Positions 46,542-55,432 of a DNA stretch of 64,000 bases are shown here, piece after piece. Below the pieces are notes generated by a model that made no database searches, had not been told where the DNA came from, and worked only from the letters and a program-made list of their open reading frames with translations. The translations under genes were made by a program, and so were the position numbers. Position 1 is the stretch's first letter, and the number at the start of each line of letters is the position of its first letter. Origin of the DNA: CAZYSK01 sp964649415 (GTDB lineage Bacteria; Chloroflexota; Anaerolineae; B4-G1); the NCBI GenBank assembly GCA_964649415.1, contig CAZYSK010000027.1:5650-69649 (forward strand). Direction: 5' to 3'.

Positions 46542-49500
46542 GGCTGGTTCTCCTCTGGGCAGGCATCCAGCGGCGTGTCCTCGCCGGGCGGGAGGTCAGG
46601 ACAGGTGCAGCGGTAGGGCTGATCCCTGAAGTACATTCCCCACTCCTCCAGGGTCAGGTTGCGGGTGAGGCGCCCGCACGCCTGCGCGATCAAGTCCTCC
46701 GGCCTCCACAGCCACACCCGCGTCGTGCCGTCCCAGCCACCTGAAGCCAGCCACTGCCCGTCGGGGCTGAAGGCCACAAGCCCCACTTCATCCTCGTGCG
46801 CCATCCGGGCCACCTCTTCCCCGGTGGCAGCCTCCCACACGCGCACCGTGTTGTCCGCGCTCCCCGAAGCCAGCCAGCGGCCATCGGGACTGAAAGCCAG
46901 GGCGCGCACGCTGTGCTCAACATCCATCCGCGCCACCTCTCGCCCGGTGGCCGCTTCCCACACCTGTGCCTTGCCCGAACCACCTTCCGTAGATCCGCTC
47001 CCTGACGCCACCCACCGGCCGTCGGGACTGAAGGCCACGACATACACTCCAGACGCATAGGCGGACGCACGGTCACTATCCCCAACGTCCGCATCTTCGT
47101 GATCCATGCGGGCCACCTCCTGCCCGGTGGCCGCCTCCCACACCCGTACCTCGCCACGGTCACCCCGAACACCAAGCCATTCGCGACTCCCCGACGCCAC
47201 CCACCGCCCGTCGGGACTGAAGTCCACGGCCACCACCGTCTCCCTATGTTCCATCCGGGCTATCTCTTCCCCGGTGGCCGTCTCCCACACCCGCGCCGTA
47301 TTGTCACCACCCGACGCCAGCCACTGCCCATCGGGGCTGAAGGCCACGGCCCACACCGCGGCATCATGCACCATCCGGGCCACCTCCTCCCCAACGCCAG
47401 CGCCCGTGGTGAGCGCAGCCGAGATATCCCACACCCGCACTTCACCCGAAAAACCGCGCCAGGCTCCACTCGCCGACGCCAGCCGCTGCCCATCCGGGCT
47501 GAAGTCCACGGCCCACACCGGCAGCTCGTGCGCCATCCGGGCCACCTCCCCCCCGGTGGCGGCCTCCCACACCCGCACCTCACCAGGACCATCCGGGACC
47601 ACGCCACTCGCCGACGCCACCCACTGCCCGTCGGGGCTGAAGGCCACATCCAGCAGCGCACCGTATTGCACCATCTGGGCCATCGCGTCCCCGGTGCTCG
47701 CCTCCCACACCTGCACCACGTCTTCGCCTCCCGCCGAGACGATCCGCTTTCCATCGGGACTCAACGCCATGGCACCTCCACCCGCGTGCCGGACCACCTG
47801 CCCACCCGGAGGCGCATCCCAGACCCGCGCTGTGCCGTCGCTGCTCGCCGAGGCCAGCCACTGCCCGTCGGGGCTGAAGGCCACGCTACGCACCTCATCC
47901 TCGTGCGTCAGCCGGCCCACCTCTTCCCCGGTGGCTGCATCCCAGACCTGCACCGTGCCGTCCATACTGCCTGAGGCCACCCATCGCCCGTCAGGACTAA
48001 AGGTCACGGCTCGCACTTCCGCCTCAAGCTCTATCCGGGCCACCCTGCCCCACGCCATGTATCGACCCCATACCTGTATTTCACCAGGACTGTCTGTCCC
48101 ATCACCTCCCAGGGCCATCTGTCTCCCGTCGGGGCTGAAGACCACAGCGACCACGTCGTTCTGCTCCATCCGGGTGTCCTCTTCCCACGACCGCGTGTCC
48201 CACACCCGCACCGTGTCTTGCCAGCGCTCGTCATCCCAGCCCACCGAGACCAACCACCATCCCTTGGGGCTGAAGTCGAAATCGGCTACCCCCTCGTGCT
48301 CCAGGCGGGCCACCGCCTCCCCGGTAGCCACATCCCATACCCGGACTATGTCACTCCCACCCATTGACGCCGCCCACCGACCGTCGGGACTGAAGACCAG
48401 AGGGTACCTGAGATCCTCATCCTCCAGCCAAGGCACCTGTTGGCCGGTGGTCGCCTCCCACACCCGCGCCGCGCCGTCCTCGTCCCGCGACACCACCCAC
48501 CGTCCGTCGGGGCTGAAGGCCACGGCCCCACGATCCCAGTGCGGGACGCGGAATATCTCCTGCCCGGTGGCCGCCTCCCACACCCTCATGTCACCCTCCG
48601 GCGGGCCGTATCGCACGCAGCCCAGCGAGGCCACCAACCGTCCATCGGGGCTGAAGGCCACACCCCATATCTCGTGCTCGTGCTCCACGCGGGCCACTTC
48701 TCGCCCGGTGCGCGCCTCCCACACCCGCGCCGTGCCGACGCTGTCCCCTGATGCCACCCACCGCCCGTCGGGACTGAAGGCCGCGCCTCTCGCTTCGGCC
48801 CCATCCTTGACCTGGGTGACCGGCAGCAATGCCAGCCCCCGGCGTAGCGCCTGGTCACCTTCCAACGTAGGCGCGCTGCGCAAGGATTCGGCTGCCAGCA
48901 GCACGCTTCGCGGGAGCAGACGTATCCCCTGCTCGCGCGCTTGCTCGGCCTGGGCCGCCAACTGGCGGGCCAGGGCGATCTGCGCCTGACGGTCGGCGCG
49001 GTCGCGCTCCGTCTCCGCGGTCTCTTGGGCGGCGACCGCCTCGGCGCGGGCGGTGGCCTCCGCCTCAGCCAGTTGCCGCTGTTCTATGGCATACGCCTGG
49101 GCCGTCGCCGCGGCGTCCTGCTGCTGCTGGGCTAGCTGGCTTTCCCGGTCGGCGATGGCCTCCAGATTCGCGGCGTTGCGCCGGGCGCTCCACAGGCCAA
49201 TGACCAGGGCAACAATGACCAACGCCGCAATAGCGCCCAGGGCACCCAGGCGAAAACGGGTGGCGCGGCGCTGCTGTTCGGCCGCCTCTTCCTGAGCATC
49301 CCGGCTGGCATCCACCAACGCGGGCAGCGCCTCTCCGGTGCCCAGTTCGGCGGCGTCGGGGCTATCCAGCCAGCGCTCTGCCTCCAGCAACTCGACTTCA
49401 TCCAGCAACCCACCGGCGCCCCGACCCAGCCGCACCCACTCCGCCGCCTTGCCCTCTAGCCGGCGGCGGGTCTGCTCCGCCCCGCGCCGCTCGGACAGCC

Positions 49501-51055
49501 ACTCCTGCAGCGCCGGCCAGCCCGCGATCAGCGACTCGTGGGCGATGTCCACCCGCCGGCCCACGCCCCCCTCCCCGCCGCTCAGCGTCAGCATCCGGTG
49601 GTCCGCCAGGTGCTCTAGCGTGCGATCAAACACCCCCGCCCCCTCACCCGCCACGCGCAGCGCCCTCACCGGCTGCTGGCGGCGGGTGTCGGCCCGCCCC
49701 TCCCCGAACTGCACCAGGCGCAGGAAGATGCGGCGGGCGATGGCCTGTTGCTCCGGCGTCAGACCGGCCAGCGCGGCATCGGCGCGGCGCGCCATCGCCA
49801 CCTGCAGGCCCGTGCGCTCCGGAGCCCCATACGCGCCACGGGGCAGAACCAGCGCCTCGTAGGCGCGCAGCGGCAGGAAGCGCCGCTCCACCCGCTCCCA
49901 CAGCAGCACCAGCGTCTCCTGCACCAGCGGCAGCACCCCCGGCTCCCGGCCCGCGTCCGCCACCAGCCGCTCCACCAGGGCGCTCTCCACGAACACCCCC
50001 GCGTCCTCCGCCGGGCGCACGATGGCCTGGCGAAGACCATCCTCGTCCAGGGGCAACACCTCAAAGCGGTGCGCCTGGATCTCCGGCCACAGGGGACAGG
50101 CCATCAAGTCGGGGTAGAAGTCCGCCCGCACGGTCAGCACCACGTAGCAGTTGGGGGTCTCGGCCAGCCGCAGCAGGGCTTGCTGGAAGGGTTCCACGTC
50201 CGAGCGGGCGAGCGTGAACAGCTCCTCGAATTGATCGGCCACCAGTAGAAGGCGCTTGTTCGTGGTTCGTAGTGAGGCACGCAGGTCCGCCGAACGGACG
50301 TCCGAGGTTCGTAGTGAGGCACGCAGGTCTGCCGGAGTGCCGTCCAGCGCGGCCGAAAGGGCCGCCAGCGGCGCCTCGCCGGGGCGCAACGCGCGCACCA
50401 GCCAGTCCCCAGAGCCGAAGAGCCCGCTCTCGCGCAGCGCCGGCACCAGCCCCGCAAAGACCAGCGACGACTTGCCGCTCCCCGAGGGACCAATGACCGT
50501 CACGAACGGGTGGAGGCGCAGCCGCTCCAGTAGCTCACGCACCTCCTCGTCGCGACCGAAGAAGCGGGCGCTGTCGGCCTCGCTGAAGGGCACCATGCCG
50601 GGGTAAGGGCAGGGGGGCCTGGGCGCTGGACCGGGCACCGGGCGCTGCAGCTCGCCGCAGAGGCGCTCCACGACCGCCGACCATCGGGTGGCGTCGGTGG
50701 CGTCGAGCGCGGTGAGCATCGCCAGGCGGGGCGGCAGATCGACCGGATCAAGAACGAAGGGAATCACCGGCCAGGTGGCGGTCTCCAGGCCGTAGGACTG
50801 GGCCAGGAGGTCGGTGAACTGGGTGAAGCCCTCGGCCAGGTACGCGGGGGAGAGGACGAGCAACGTGCGCCGGCTCTCCCGGACCGCGCGCTCGAACTCC
50901 AGCAGGCACGGTACGCCCAGGGCGAAGGCGGCCTCGGAGTGGCAACGCACGCCGGCCTGCGTCAGACCGTCGAGCAGGTAGCCCTCCACCCAAGCGCGGT
51001 CGGCATCGGCGTAGGAGATGAACAGATCGTGGGTGCATCCAGTTTCCGCGGTCAT
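46538..51055 (-). CDS. TIR-STAND ATPase-TM-WD40 giant protein A, 1505 aa
   Basis: Paralogue of protein B with the same order: TIR (HDLFISYADADRAWVEGYLL), STAND ATPase (GPSGSGKSS; LLLVADQFEEL), transmembrane helix (LGALGAIAALVIVALVIGLW), coiled stalk, and 16 WD40-like blades of the ..VAFSPDGRWVASG..VWEAATGEEVARM.. type. The N-terminal halves are closely alike while the blade sequences belong to different repeat types, so the sensor parts have diverged or been swapped. First gene of the operon; start ATG 51055 is the best guess (GTG 51067 possible). A Cys-containing tail follows the last blade. Confidence 0.85.
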   Translation of the reverse strand: MTAETGCTHDLFISYADADRAWVEGYLLDGLTQAGVRCHSEAAFALGVPCLLEFERAVRESRRTLLVLSPAYLAEGFTQFTDLLAQSYGLETATWPVIPFVLDPVDLPPRLAMLTALDATDATRWSAVVERLCGELQRPVPGPAPRPPCPYPGMVPFSEADSARFFGRDEEVRELLERLRLHPFVTVIGPSGSGKSSLVFAGLVPALRESGLFGSGDWLVRALRPGEAPLAALSAALDGTPADLRASLRTSDVRSADLRASLRTTNKRLLLVADQFEELFTLARSDVEPFQQALLRLAETPNCYVVLTVRADFYPDLMACPLWPEIQAHRFEVLPLDEDGLRQAIVRPAEDAGVFVESALVERLVADAGREPGVLPLVQETLVLLWERVERRFLPLRAYEALVLPRGAYGAPERTGLQVAMARRADAALAGLTPEQQAIARRIFLRLVQFGEGRADTRRQQPVRALRVAGEGAGVFDRTLEHLADHRMLTLSGGEGGVGRRVDIAHESLIAGWPALQEWLSERRGAEQTRRRLEGKAAEWVRLGRGAGGLLDEVELLEAERWLDSPDAAELGTGEALPALVDASRDAQEEAAEQQRRATRFRLGALGAIAALVIVALVIGLWSARRNAANLEAIADRESQLAQQQQDAAATAQAYAIEQRQLAEAEATARAEAVAAQETAETERDRADRQAQIALARQLAAQAEQAREQGIRLLPRSVLLAAESLRSAPTLEGDQALRRGLALLPVTQVKDGAEARGAAFSPDGRWVASGDSVGTARVWEARTGREVARVEHEHEIWGVAFSPDGRLVASLGCVRYGPPEGDMRVWEAATGQEIFRVPHWDRGAVAFSPDGRWVVSRDEDGAARVWEATTGQQVPWLEDEDLRYPLVFSPDGRWAASMGGSDIVRVWDVATGEAVARLEHEGVADFDFSPKGWWLVSVGWDDERWQDTVRVWDTRSWEEDTRMEQNDVVAVVFSPDGRQMALGGDGTDSPGEIQVWGRYMAWGRVARIELEAEVRAVTFSPDGRWVASGSMDGTVQVWDAATGEEVGRLTHEDEVRSVAFSPDGQWLASASSDGTARVWDAPPGGQVVRHAGGGAMALSPDGKRIVSAGGEDVVQVWEASTGDAMAQMVQYGALLDVAFSPDGQWVASASGVVPDGPGEVRVWEAATGGEVARMAHELPVWAVDFSPDGQRLASASGAWRGFSGEVRVWDISAALTTGAGVGEEVARMVHDAAVWAVAFSPDGQWLASGGDNTARVWETATGEEIARMEHRETVVAVDFSPDGRWVASGSREWLGVRGDRGEVRVWEAATGQEVARMDHEDADVGDSDRASAYASGVYVVAFSPDGRWVASGSGSTEGGSGKAQVWEAATGREVARMDVEHSVRALAFSPDGRWLASGSADNTVRVWEAATGEEVARMAHEDEVGLVAFSPDGQWLASGGWDGTTRVWLWRPEDLIAQACGRLTRNLTLEEWGMYFRDQPYRCTCPDLPPGEDTPLDACPEENQP
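50266..50336. repeat. Tandem repeat in the STAND domain of protein A
   Basis: GTTCGTAGTGAGGCACGCAG occurs twice, separated by a family I-like GTCCGCCGAACGGACG. The block is read as DVRSADLRASLRT repeats between the Walker motifs. Confidence 0.75.
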
Positions 51056-51239
51056 CGCCACCCCCACCAGGAGGTCTCATCCCGAAAAGCCCGAAAGGCA
51101 AATCGACAGCGTCAGCGACCGTGTAGGACCATCTCCGGGGCGATCCGACCTTCCCGCTCGTGCCTCGGGCTCCCGGAAAGCGCCGAGGCATGCTGCACGC
51201 ACTGCGCCCTGGGACAGGCCAGCGCGAATCCTGCGCCAC

Positions 51240-51268
51240 AGTATAGCATACCCCCGATTGCAGCGCAA
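51240..51268 (-). promoter_or_regulatory. Promoter of the TIR-STAND/caspase operon
   Basis: On the minus strand, TTGCGC (51263-51268), 17 bases and TATACT (51240-51245) with an upstream TG, about 185 bases before the start. Same form as the helicase and Mod promoters. Confidence 0.5.
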
Positions 51269-51298
51269 AAGGAGGGTCACGCCCCCACGAGGCGACGC

Positions 51299-51333
51299 TT
51301 GACAACCCGGCAGAGCACTTGTACACTCTGCCG
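51299..51333 (+). promoter_or_regulatory. Promoter with an embedded inverted repeat
   Basis: TTGACA (51299-51304), 17 bases and TACACT (51322-51327) precede the secreted-protein gene. A perfect inverted repeat, CGGCAGAG (51308-51315) and CTCTGCCG (51326-51333), lies between and over the elements and is a candidate operator. Confidence 0.55.
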
Positions 51334-51354
51334 AGTCAAAGGAGGAAGTTGGCT

Positions 51355-52645
51355 ATGTATCCTGAGAAGGACGAAAGGAAGAAGAAGAGACGGAATCCGG
51401 TGATGCTGGCGACCACAGCGCTACTGCTGGCCGCATCGCTGGCTTGCGAGACGCTCAGAGGTCCCAAGACGCCTATGCCGGTCTGCACACCACCGCCCTG
51501 TGGCCCGGACGANNNNNNNNNNNNNNNNNNNNNNNNNNNNNNNNNNNNNNNNNNNNNNNNNNNNNNNNNNNNNNNNNNNNNNNNNNNNNNNNNNNNNNNN
51601 NNNNNNNNNNNNGGTATACTACTGCCCCGGCGACTGTCCCGGCGGCTGTGGCACCATCTGTGTGACGGCTACCAAACCCACGCCCACTCCGCCACCCACG
51701 GATGCCCCCAGGCCGCTCTGCACACCGCCGCTCTGCGGCCCGGACGAGGTATACTACTGCCCCGGCGACTGTCCCGGCGGCTGTGGCACCATCTGTGTGA
51801 CGCCCACGCCGGCGCCGGCGACCGGCATCCTGGCGTTGACGCTTGGCACCTACAGCGAGACGTACACGGAGGGCGAGCATCCCACGGTCTACGGCACGGT
51901 CACGCTTGGGGACGAACCGCTGGCCGGTGCGAGCCTATCGCTGGAGATGTCCGACGAGGCGGACACGCTGCTGTGGCAGACCGCGATCCAGAGCAGCGAC
52001 GGCGGCAGCTTCATGATCCCCCTCACCTACGGCGACGAGATCCCCACGGGCTACAGCGGCCAACTGCGCGTGAGCGCGACCGTCACGCACGAAGGCGCAG
52101 AGGCCCGGGCCGAGACGACCTTCTCCTATGCCCCGCAGCCGGAATCCGCCGAAGGCTGCGAGCGACAGGCCTGGGGCTGGTTCCAGGGCGCGCTGGAACT
52201 GATGCCAGGCGTGCGGGACGAGATCGGCTGCCCGACCGAGGACCACCGGGAGTTGAATGCCGCCAGCCAAGACTTCGAGCGGGGCTATATGGTCTGGCGC
52301 GAAGACGAGCGGCTGACGTACGTGATCTGCGAGGGGAGCGGCTGGGAGAGCTACGCCGACCGGTGGCAACAGGGCATGCCAGAGCAGGATCCATCGTACG
52401 GGCCGCCGCCGGAGGGACTGATCCAGCCCAAGCGCGGGTTCGGCCTGGTATGGCAGGAGAACCCGGCGGTGCGCGACGGCCTGGGGTGGGCCTTGAACGA
52501 GGAGCGGCAATGCGACCAGGCAGACGTCCAGAGATTCGAGCACGGGCTGATGCTGGCGTGCACGAAAGACGTGGTCCCCAGGGCCAAGATCCACGTCTTC
52601 ATCCTGTTCGACGACCATACCTACGACATCTACGCCCCACCGTAG
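51355..52645 (+). CDS. Secreted or lipoprotein with Cys-rich repeats, broken by an assembly gap
   Basis: ATG 51355 behind GGAGG. A hydrophobic signal (MLATTALLLAASLAC) suggests export, possibly lipid-anchored. Then a Cys-rich unit (CTPPLCGPDE, VYYCPGDCPGGCGTICV, Thr/Pro linker; about 43 residues) occurs at least twice. The 100-N gap at 51513-51612 falls in the first unit and changes the apparent frame, so the true copy number is unknown. C-terminal half: an Ig-like strand domain, then a W/G-rich module (RGYMVWREDERLTYVICEGS; QPKRGFGLVWQENPAVRDGL) widespread in Chloroflexota surface proteins. Confidence 0.7.
51513..51612. other. Scaffold gap (100 N)
   Basis: Exactly 100 N, the usual placeholder for unknown length. 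Sequence on both sides belongs to the same Cys-rich repeat unit, so repeat collapse probably caused the break. Confidence 0.95.
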
Positions 52646-52684
52646 AGCGGAAGGCAGGGCTGGGCAGCGAATATCCAGGCATTC

Positions 52685-52713
52685 TTGACATAAATCCGGT
52701 TCGCTGGTATAAT
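52685..52713 (+). promoter_or_regulatory. Consensus sigma-70 promoter of the DEAD-box gene leader
   Basis: TTGACA (52685-52690), 17 bases, TATAAT (52708-52713). It matches consensus at all 12 positions and is the strongest promoter in the window. Confidence 0.85.
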
Positions 52714-52748
52714 AGCCAGCGTTAGGTTAATCGGTCTGGCATCTCTCA

Positions 52749-52786
52749 CCGCTCCGGTTTAATGTAATCGGAGCGGTTTTTTGTAG
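52749..52786 (+). terminator. Intrinsic terminator in the leader of the DEAD-box helicase gene
   Basis: ACCGCTCCG, a 12-base loop, CGGAGCGGT, then a T run. It lies about 30-65 bases after the predicted start of transcription and about 70 bases before the helicase start, so it must be read through or regulated (attenuation). Confidence 0.8.
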
Positions 52787-52853
52787 GAACCAGACCCATA
52801 CAGAATCACAGGTCAAGCACCTGTTCAGTCAAGTAGTACGACATAAGGAGTAT

Positions 52854-54080
52854 ATGCGTTTCACAGAGTTAGACATTAGCGTACCCCTGCAAAAGGCGAT
52901 CAGCGCCTTGGGGTACGAAGAGACAACACCCATCCAGACCCAGGCGATCCCGCCCAGCTTGCAGGGTCACGACATCGTTGGCTGCGCCCAGACCGGCACC
53001 GGCAAGACGTTGGCCTTCGTTCTGCCCGCGTTGGAACACCTGCTGCAGAAGAACGGCAAGACCAAGAACCCTCGGGTCCTGGTCCTGGAGCCGACGCGCG
53101 AGCTGGTCATCCAGATCGCCGGGGAAACCCAGAAACTGGCCGCCCGTACATCGCTGCGCACGGCTTCCGTATATGGCGGGGCAGGAATGAAGAAGCAGAC
53201 CGACAGACTGCGCCGGGGCACCGACGTCATCGTCGCCACGCCCGGACGCCTGATGGATCACATGCGCCGCAAGAACGTGAACTTCAAGGACTTGCAGATC
53301 CTCGTCCTGGACGAGGCCGACCGGATGCTGGACATGGGCTTTCTACCCGACATCAAGCAAATCATCGGCCACATGCCCCGCCAGCGTCAGACGATGCTCT
53401 ACTCGGCCACCATGCCTCCGGCGATCTCAGCCCTGGCTCGCCAGTTTCAGCACGACCCGGTGAGTATCGAGATAGACGTAGCCCGTCCTCCCGAGGCGAT
53501 TCACCAAGCCCTCTACCCGGTGCCTAAGCACCTCAAGACCGAGCTTCTCCTGGCCATCCTCGAGCAAATGGAAGTCGACAGTATGCTGGTCTTCACCAGA
53601 ACCAAGCAACAAGCCGACATCGTCGCCCGGCACCTGCGCCAGACCCGGGTCGCCGTGGCTTGCATTCACGGGGATTTCAAACAGCGGGAGCGAATCGCCG
53701 CGCTGGAGGGGTTCCGGTCGGGCAAGCATCGCGTCCTGGTCGCCACCAACATCGCCGCGCGGGGGTTGGACGTGGAGGGAATCTCACACGTGATCAACTA
53801 CGACGTGCCGGAACACCCCGAGGATTACGTGCACCGCATCGGGCGCACCGCCCGTGCCGAGGCCGATGGCGACGCCATCACGCTCGTCACGCCTGAAGAC
53901 GAGCGGTTAGTCTATCGCATCGAGTACCTGCTGGGCCGCAAGATCGAGCGCAAGAGCCTGCCGGGGTTCGACTACGACGTGCCAGCGCCTTCGTGGGCCA
54001 GGACCTCGGCCAAGACGCTGGTGCAGCGGGCCACCCAATCGCAGAATCTGGCCGACCGCTGGCGCTCTATGGGCTTCTGA
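52854..54080 (+). CDS. DEAD-box RNA helicase (RhlE-like)
   Basis: 408 aa with all DEAD-box motifs in order: Q motif (TTPIQTQAIPPSL), AQTGTGKT, PTRELVIQIA, TPGRLMDHM, VLDEADRMLDMGF, SAT, HGDFKQRERIAAL, VLVATNIAARGLDV and HRIGRTAR. A short basic tail follows. Such enzymes remodel RNA in ribosome assembly and cold adaptation. ATG 52854 is preceded by AAGGAG. Expression appears to be controlled by the leader terminator at 52749. Confidence 0.9.
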   Translation: MRFTELDISVPLQKAISALGYEETTPIQTQAIPPSLQGHDIVGCAQTGTGKTLAFVLPALEHLLQKNGKTKNPRVLVLEPTRELVIQIAGETQKLAARTSLRTASVYGGAGMKKQTDRLRRGTDVIVATPGRLMDHMRRKNVNFKDLQILVLDEADRMLDMGFLPDIKQIIGHMPRQRQTMLYSATMPPAISALARQFQHDPVSIEIDVARPPEAIHQALYPVPKHLKTELLLAILEQMEVDSMLVFTRTKQQADIVARHLRQTRVAVACIHGDFKQRERIAALEGFRSGKHRVLVATNIAARGLDVEGISHVINYDVPEHPEDYVHRIGRTARAEADGDAITLVTPEDERLVYRIEYLLGRKIERKSLPGFDYDVPAPSWARTSAKTLVQRATQSQNLADRWRSMGF

Positions 54081-54158
54081 GCGCTGCCTTCCGGGCGGGC
54101 ACGCCAGACCCATCGCGCGCCCGCCCCGAGTGGGACGTCAGGGCAAGAGACGCCCGTC

Positions 54159-55031
54159 TCATTCCCCCACCCGGTCCTCCCCGTCCGGGTCGGGCTCGCC
54201 TGCCGGCGGCTCGACCCGCTGCCCGGCCTCTGGCTCAGCGGCAGCGTAGGGCACGCTAGCATCGTGGATGGCCATCTGCGCCAGGGGCCTGTCGCTGCGC
54301 TGAATGACTCGGGAGATCGGGGGGTGCAGCACCTGCTCATAGCTCGTGCCCGGCTTGAGCCCGACCCGCGTCTCTACCTGTCGTCGCAGCAGCAGAAGCG
54401 CCCGGCGGAACCCCACCAGGACGGGGCTTGTGTCCCCACCATCCCGCAGCCCGTTGGTCAGTAGATCCAGGTGCTCCAACGCATCCTGCACAGCCCCGTC
54501 ACGGAGCGCCCCCTCCACCTCACTCAGGCATTGATCCACCCAACCGGCGAACAGACGCTCGTCTAGCTCTCCGGCGTCCTCACCCAGGCCCGCCGCCGAC
54601 AAGACACGCCGCACGGCGGTCTTCAGGCCCGGCCAGCCCGGCTCCTCGGTAGCAGACCTGGTAGAAACGGTCCGACCGACGGAGCGAGCCAAGGCCACGT
54701 TGATGGCCTGGTTCAGGCTGGTGCCCTGTCGCCTGGCCTCCTCGACCAGCTCGCGGTGGAGCGAACGCGGCACCCGCACGACGAACTTGCCACTATAGTC
54801 CTCGTCGGGGCGCGGCTCGGGGATGGGGATGCCCTCCTCCAGCGCCACCTCCAGCCACAGCTCCATGGCCTCCCGGATCATGGCCAAAGCTTCCTCAGCC
54901 GTGTCCCCCTCGCTCATGCAACCGCGCAGCTCCTTGACGCGCACGAACCAGCCCGCGTCCTCAGGCTCATTGCGCAGCTCAATCGTATAGGGCAAACGCA
55001 TGTAGTAGTCAACAGTCAGTCTCTCTTCCAC
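54159..55031 (-). CDS. hicB: HicB-like antitoxin with a long C-terminal extension
   Basis: The first about 130 residues are HicB: DYYMRLPYTIELRNEPEDAG, VKELRGCMSEGDTAEEALAM, then a ribbon-helix-helix-like VVRVPRSLHRELVEEARRQG and SLNQAINVALARSVG. Normal HicB ends there; here about 160 more residues follow, helical in the middle and acidic/proline-rich at the end (PPAGEPDPDGEDRVGE). Starts at GTG 55031 or ATG 55001. Downstream of hicA in the same direction. The extension has no recognised domain. Confidence 0.8.
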   Translation of the reverse strand: MEERLTVDYYMRLPYTIELRNEPEDAGWFVRVKELRGCMSEGDTAEEALAMIREAMELWLEVALEEGIPIPEPRPDEDYSGKFVVRVPRSLHRELVEEARRQGTSLNQAINVALARSVGRTVSTRSATEEPGWPGLKTAVRRVLSAAGLGEDAGELDERLFAGWVDQCLSEVEGALRDGAVQDALEHLDLLTNGLRDGGDTSPVLVGFRRALLLLRRQVETRVGLKPGTSYEQVLHPPISRVIQRSDRPLAQMAIHDASVPYAAAEPEAGQRVEPPAGEPDPDGEDRVGE

Positions 55032-55076
55032 AGCTCCCTCACCCCTTTCCCGGCATCCCACGCAGCCAGCAGCCGC

Positions 55077-55316
55077 CTACTCGTCATCCACGAGCTCGTC
55101 CAGGATACCCAGAACCTCCTTGACCGCGGCCGGGCTGACGTGCGGCTTGCGCCTGGCAACGACGACAATCCGATTCCCTCGCACGTAGACGTGATGGCTG
55201 CCACTGACCCGCTTCAGCCGAAACCCGGTCCATTCCAACACCTTGTTGAGGTCTTCAAAACGCACACCCTTGACGTTGTTTCGTATCCTGGCGAGGAGTT
55301 TCTCCCGTTTGCCCAC
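55077..55316 (-). CDS. hicA: HicA-like mRNA interferase toxin
   Basis: 79 aa from GTG 55316 (GGAG upstream). The double-stranded RNA-binding-like fold shows EDLNKVLEWTGFRLKRVSGS, the catalytic-His region GSHHVYV, and RKPHVSPAAVKEVLGILDEL. HicA toxins cleave mRNA and are neutralised by HicB, encoded 45 bases downstream. Slightly longer than the minimal HicA. An inverted repeat over the promoter suggests autoregulation. Confidence 0.8.
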   Translation of the reverse strand: MGKREKLLARIRNNVKGVRFEDLNKVLEWTGFRLKRVSGSHHVYVRGNRIVVVARRKPHVSPAAVKEVLGILDELVDDE

Positions 55317-55333
55317 GTCACTGCTCCATAGTA

Positions 55334-55353
55334 TAGTACCACATATAGTACTA
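55334..55353. promoter_or_regulatory. hicAB operator/promoter
   Basis: TAGTAC (55334-55339) and GTACTA (55348-55353) are inverted arms. TATACT on the minus strand overlaps the left arm, just upstream of the hicA ribosome-binding site. Confidence 0.5.
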
Positions 55354-55432
55354 CTTGTCAATAGCCATCACCACGCACAACTCGCCATTCGCTATTCGCC
55401 ATTCGGCCCGTACGCCACCATCCCGACCACTT

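Noticed and set aside
52714..52790. tRNA or riboswitch between the promoter and the DEAD-box gene
   Set aside because: No cloverleaf or known aptamer pattern; the transcript before the terminator is too short and folds only into the terminator hairpin.
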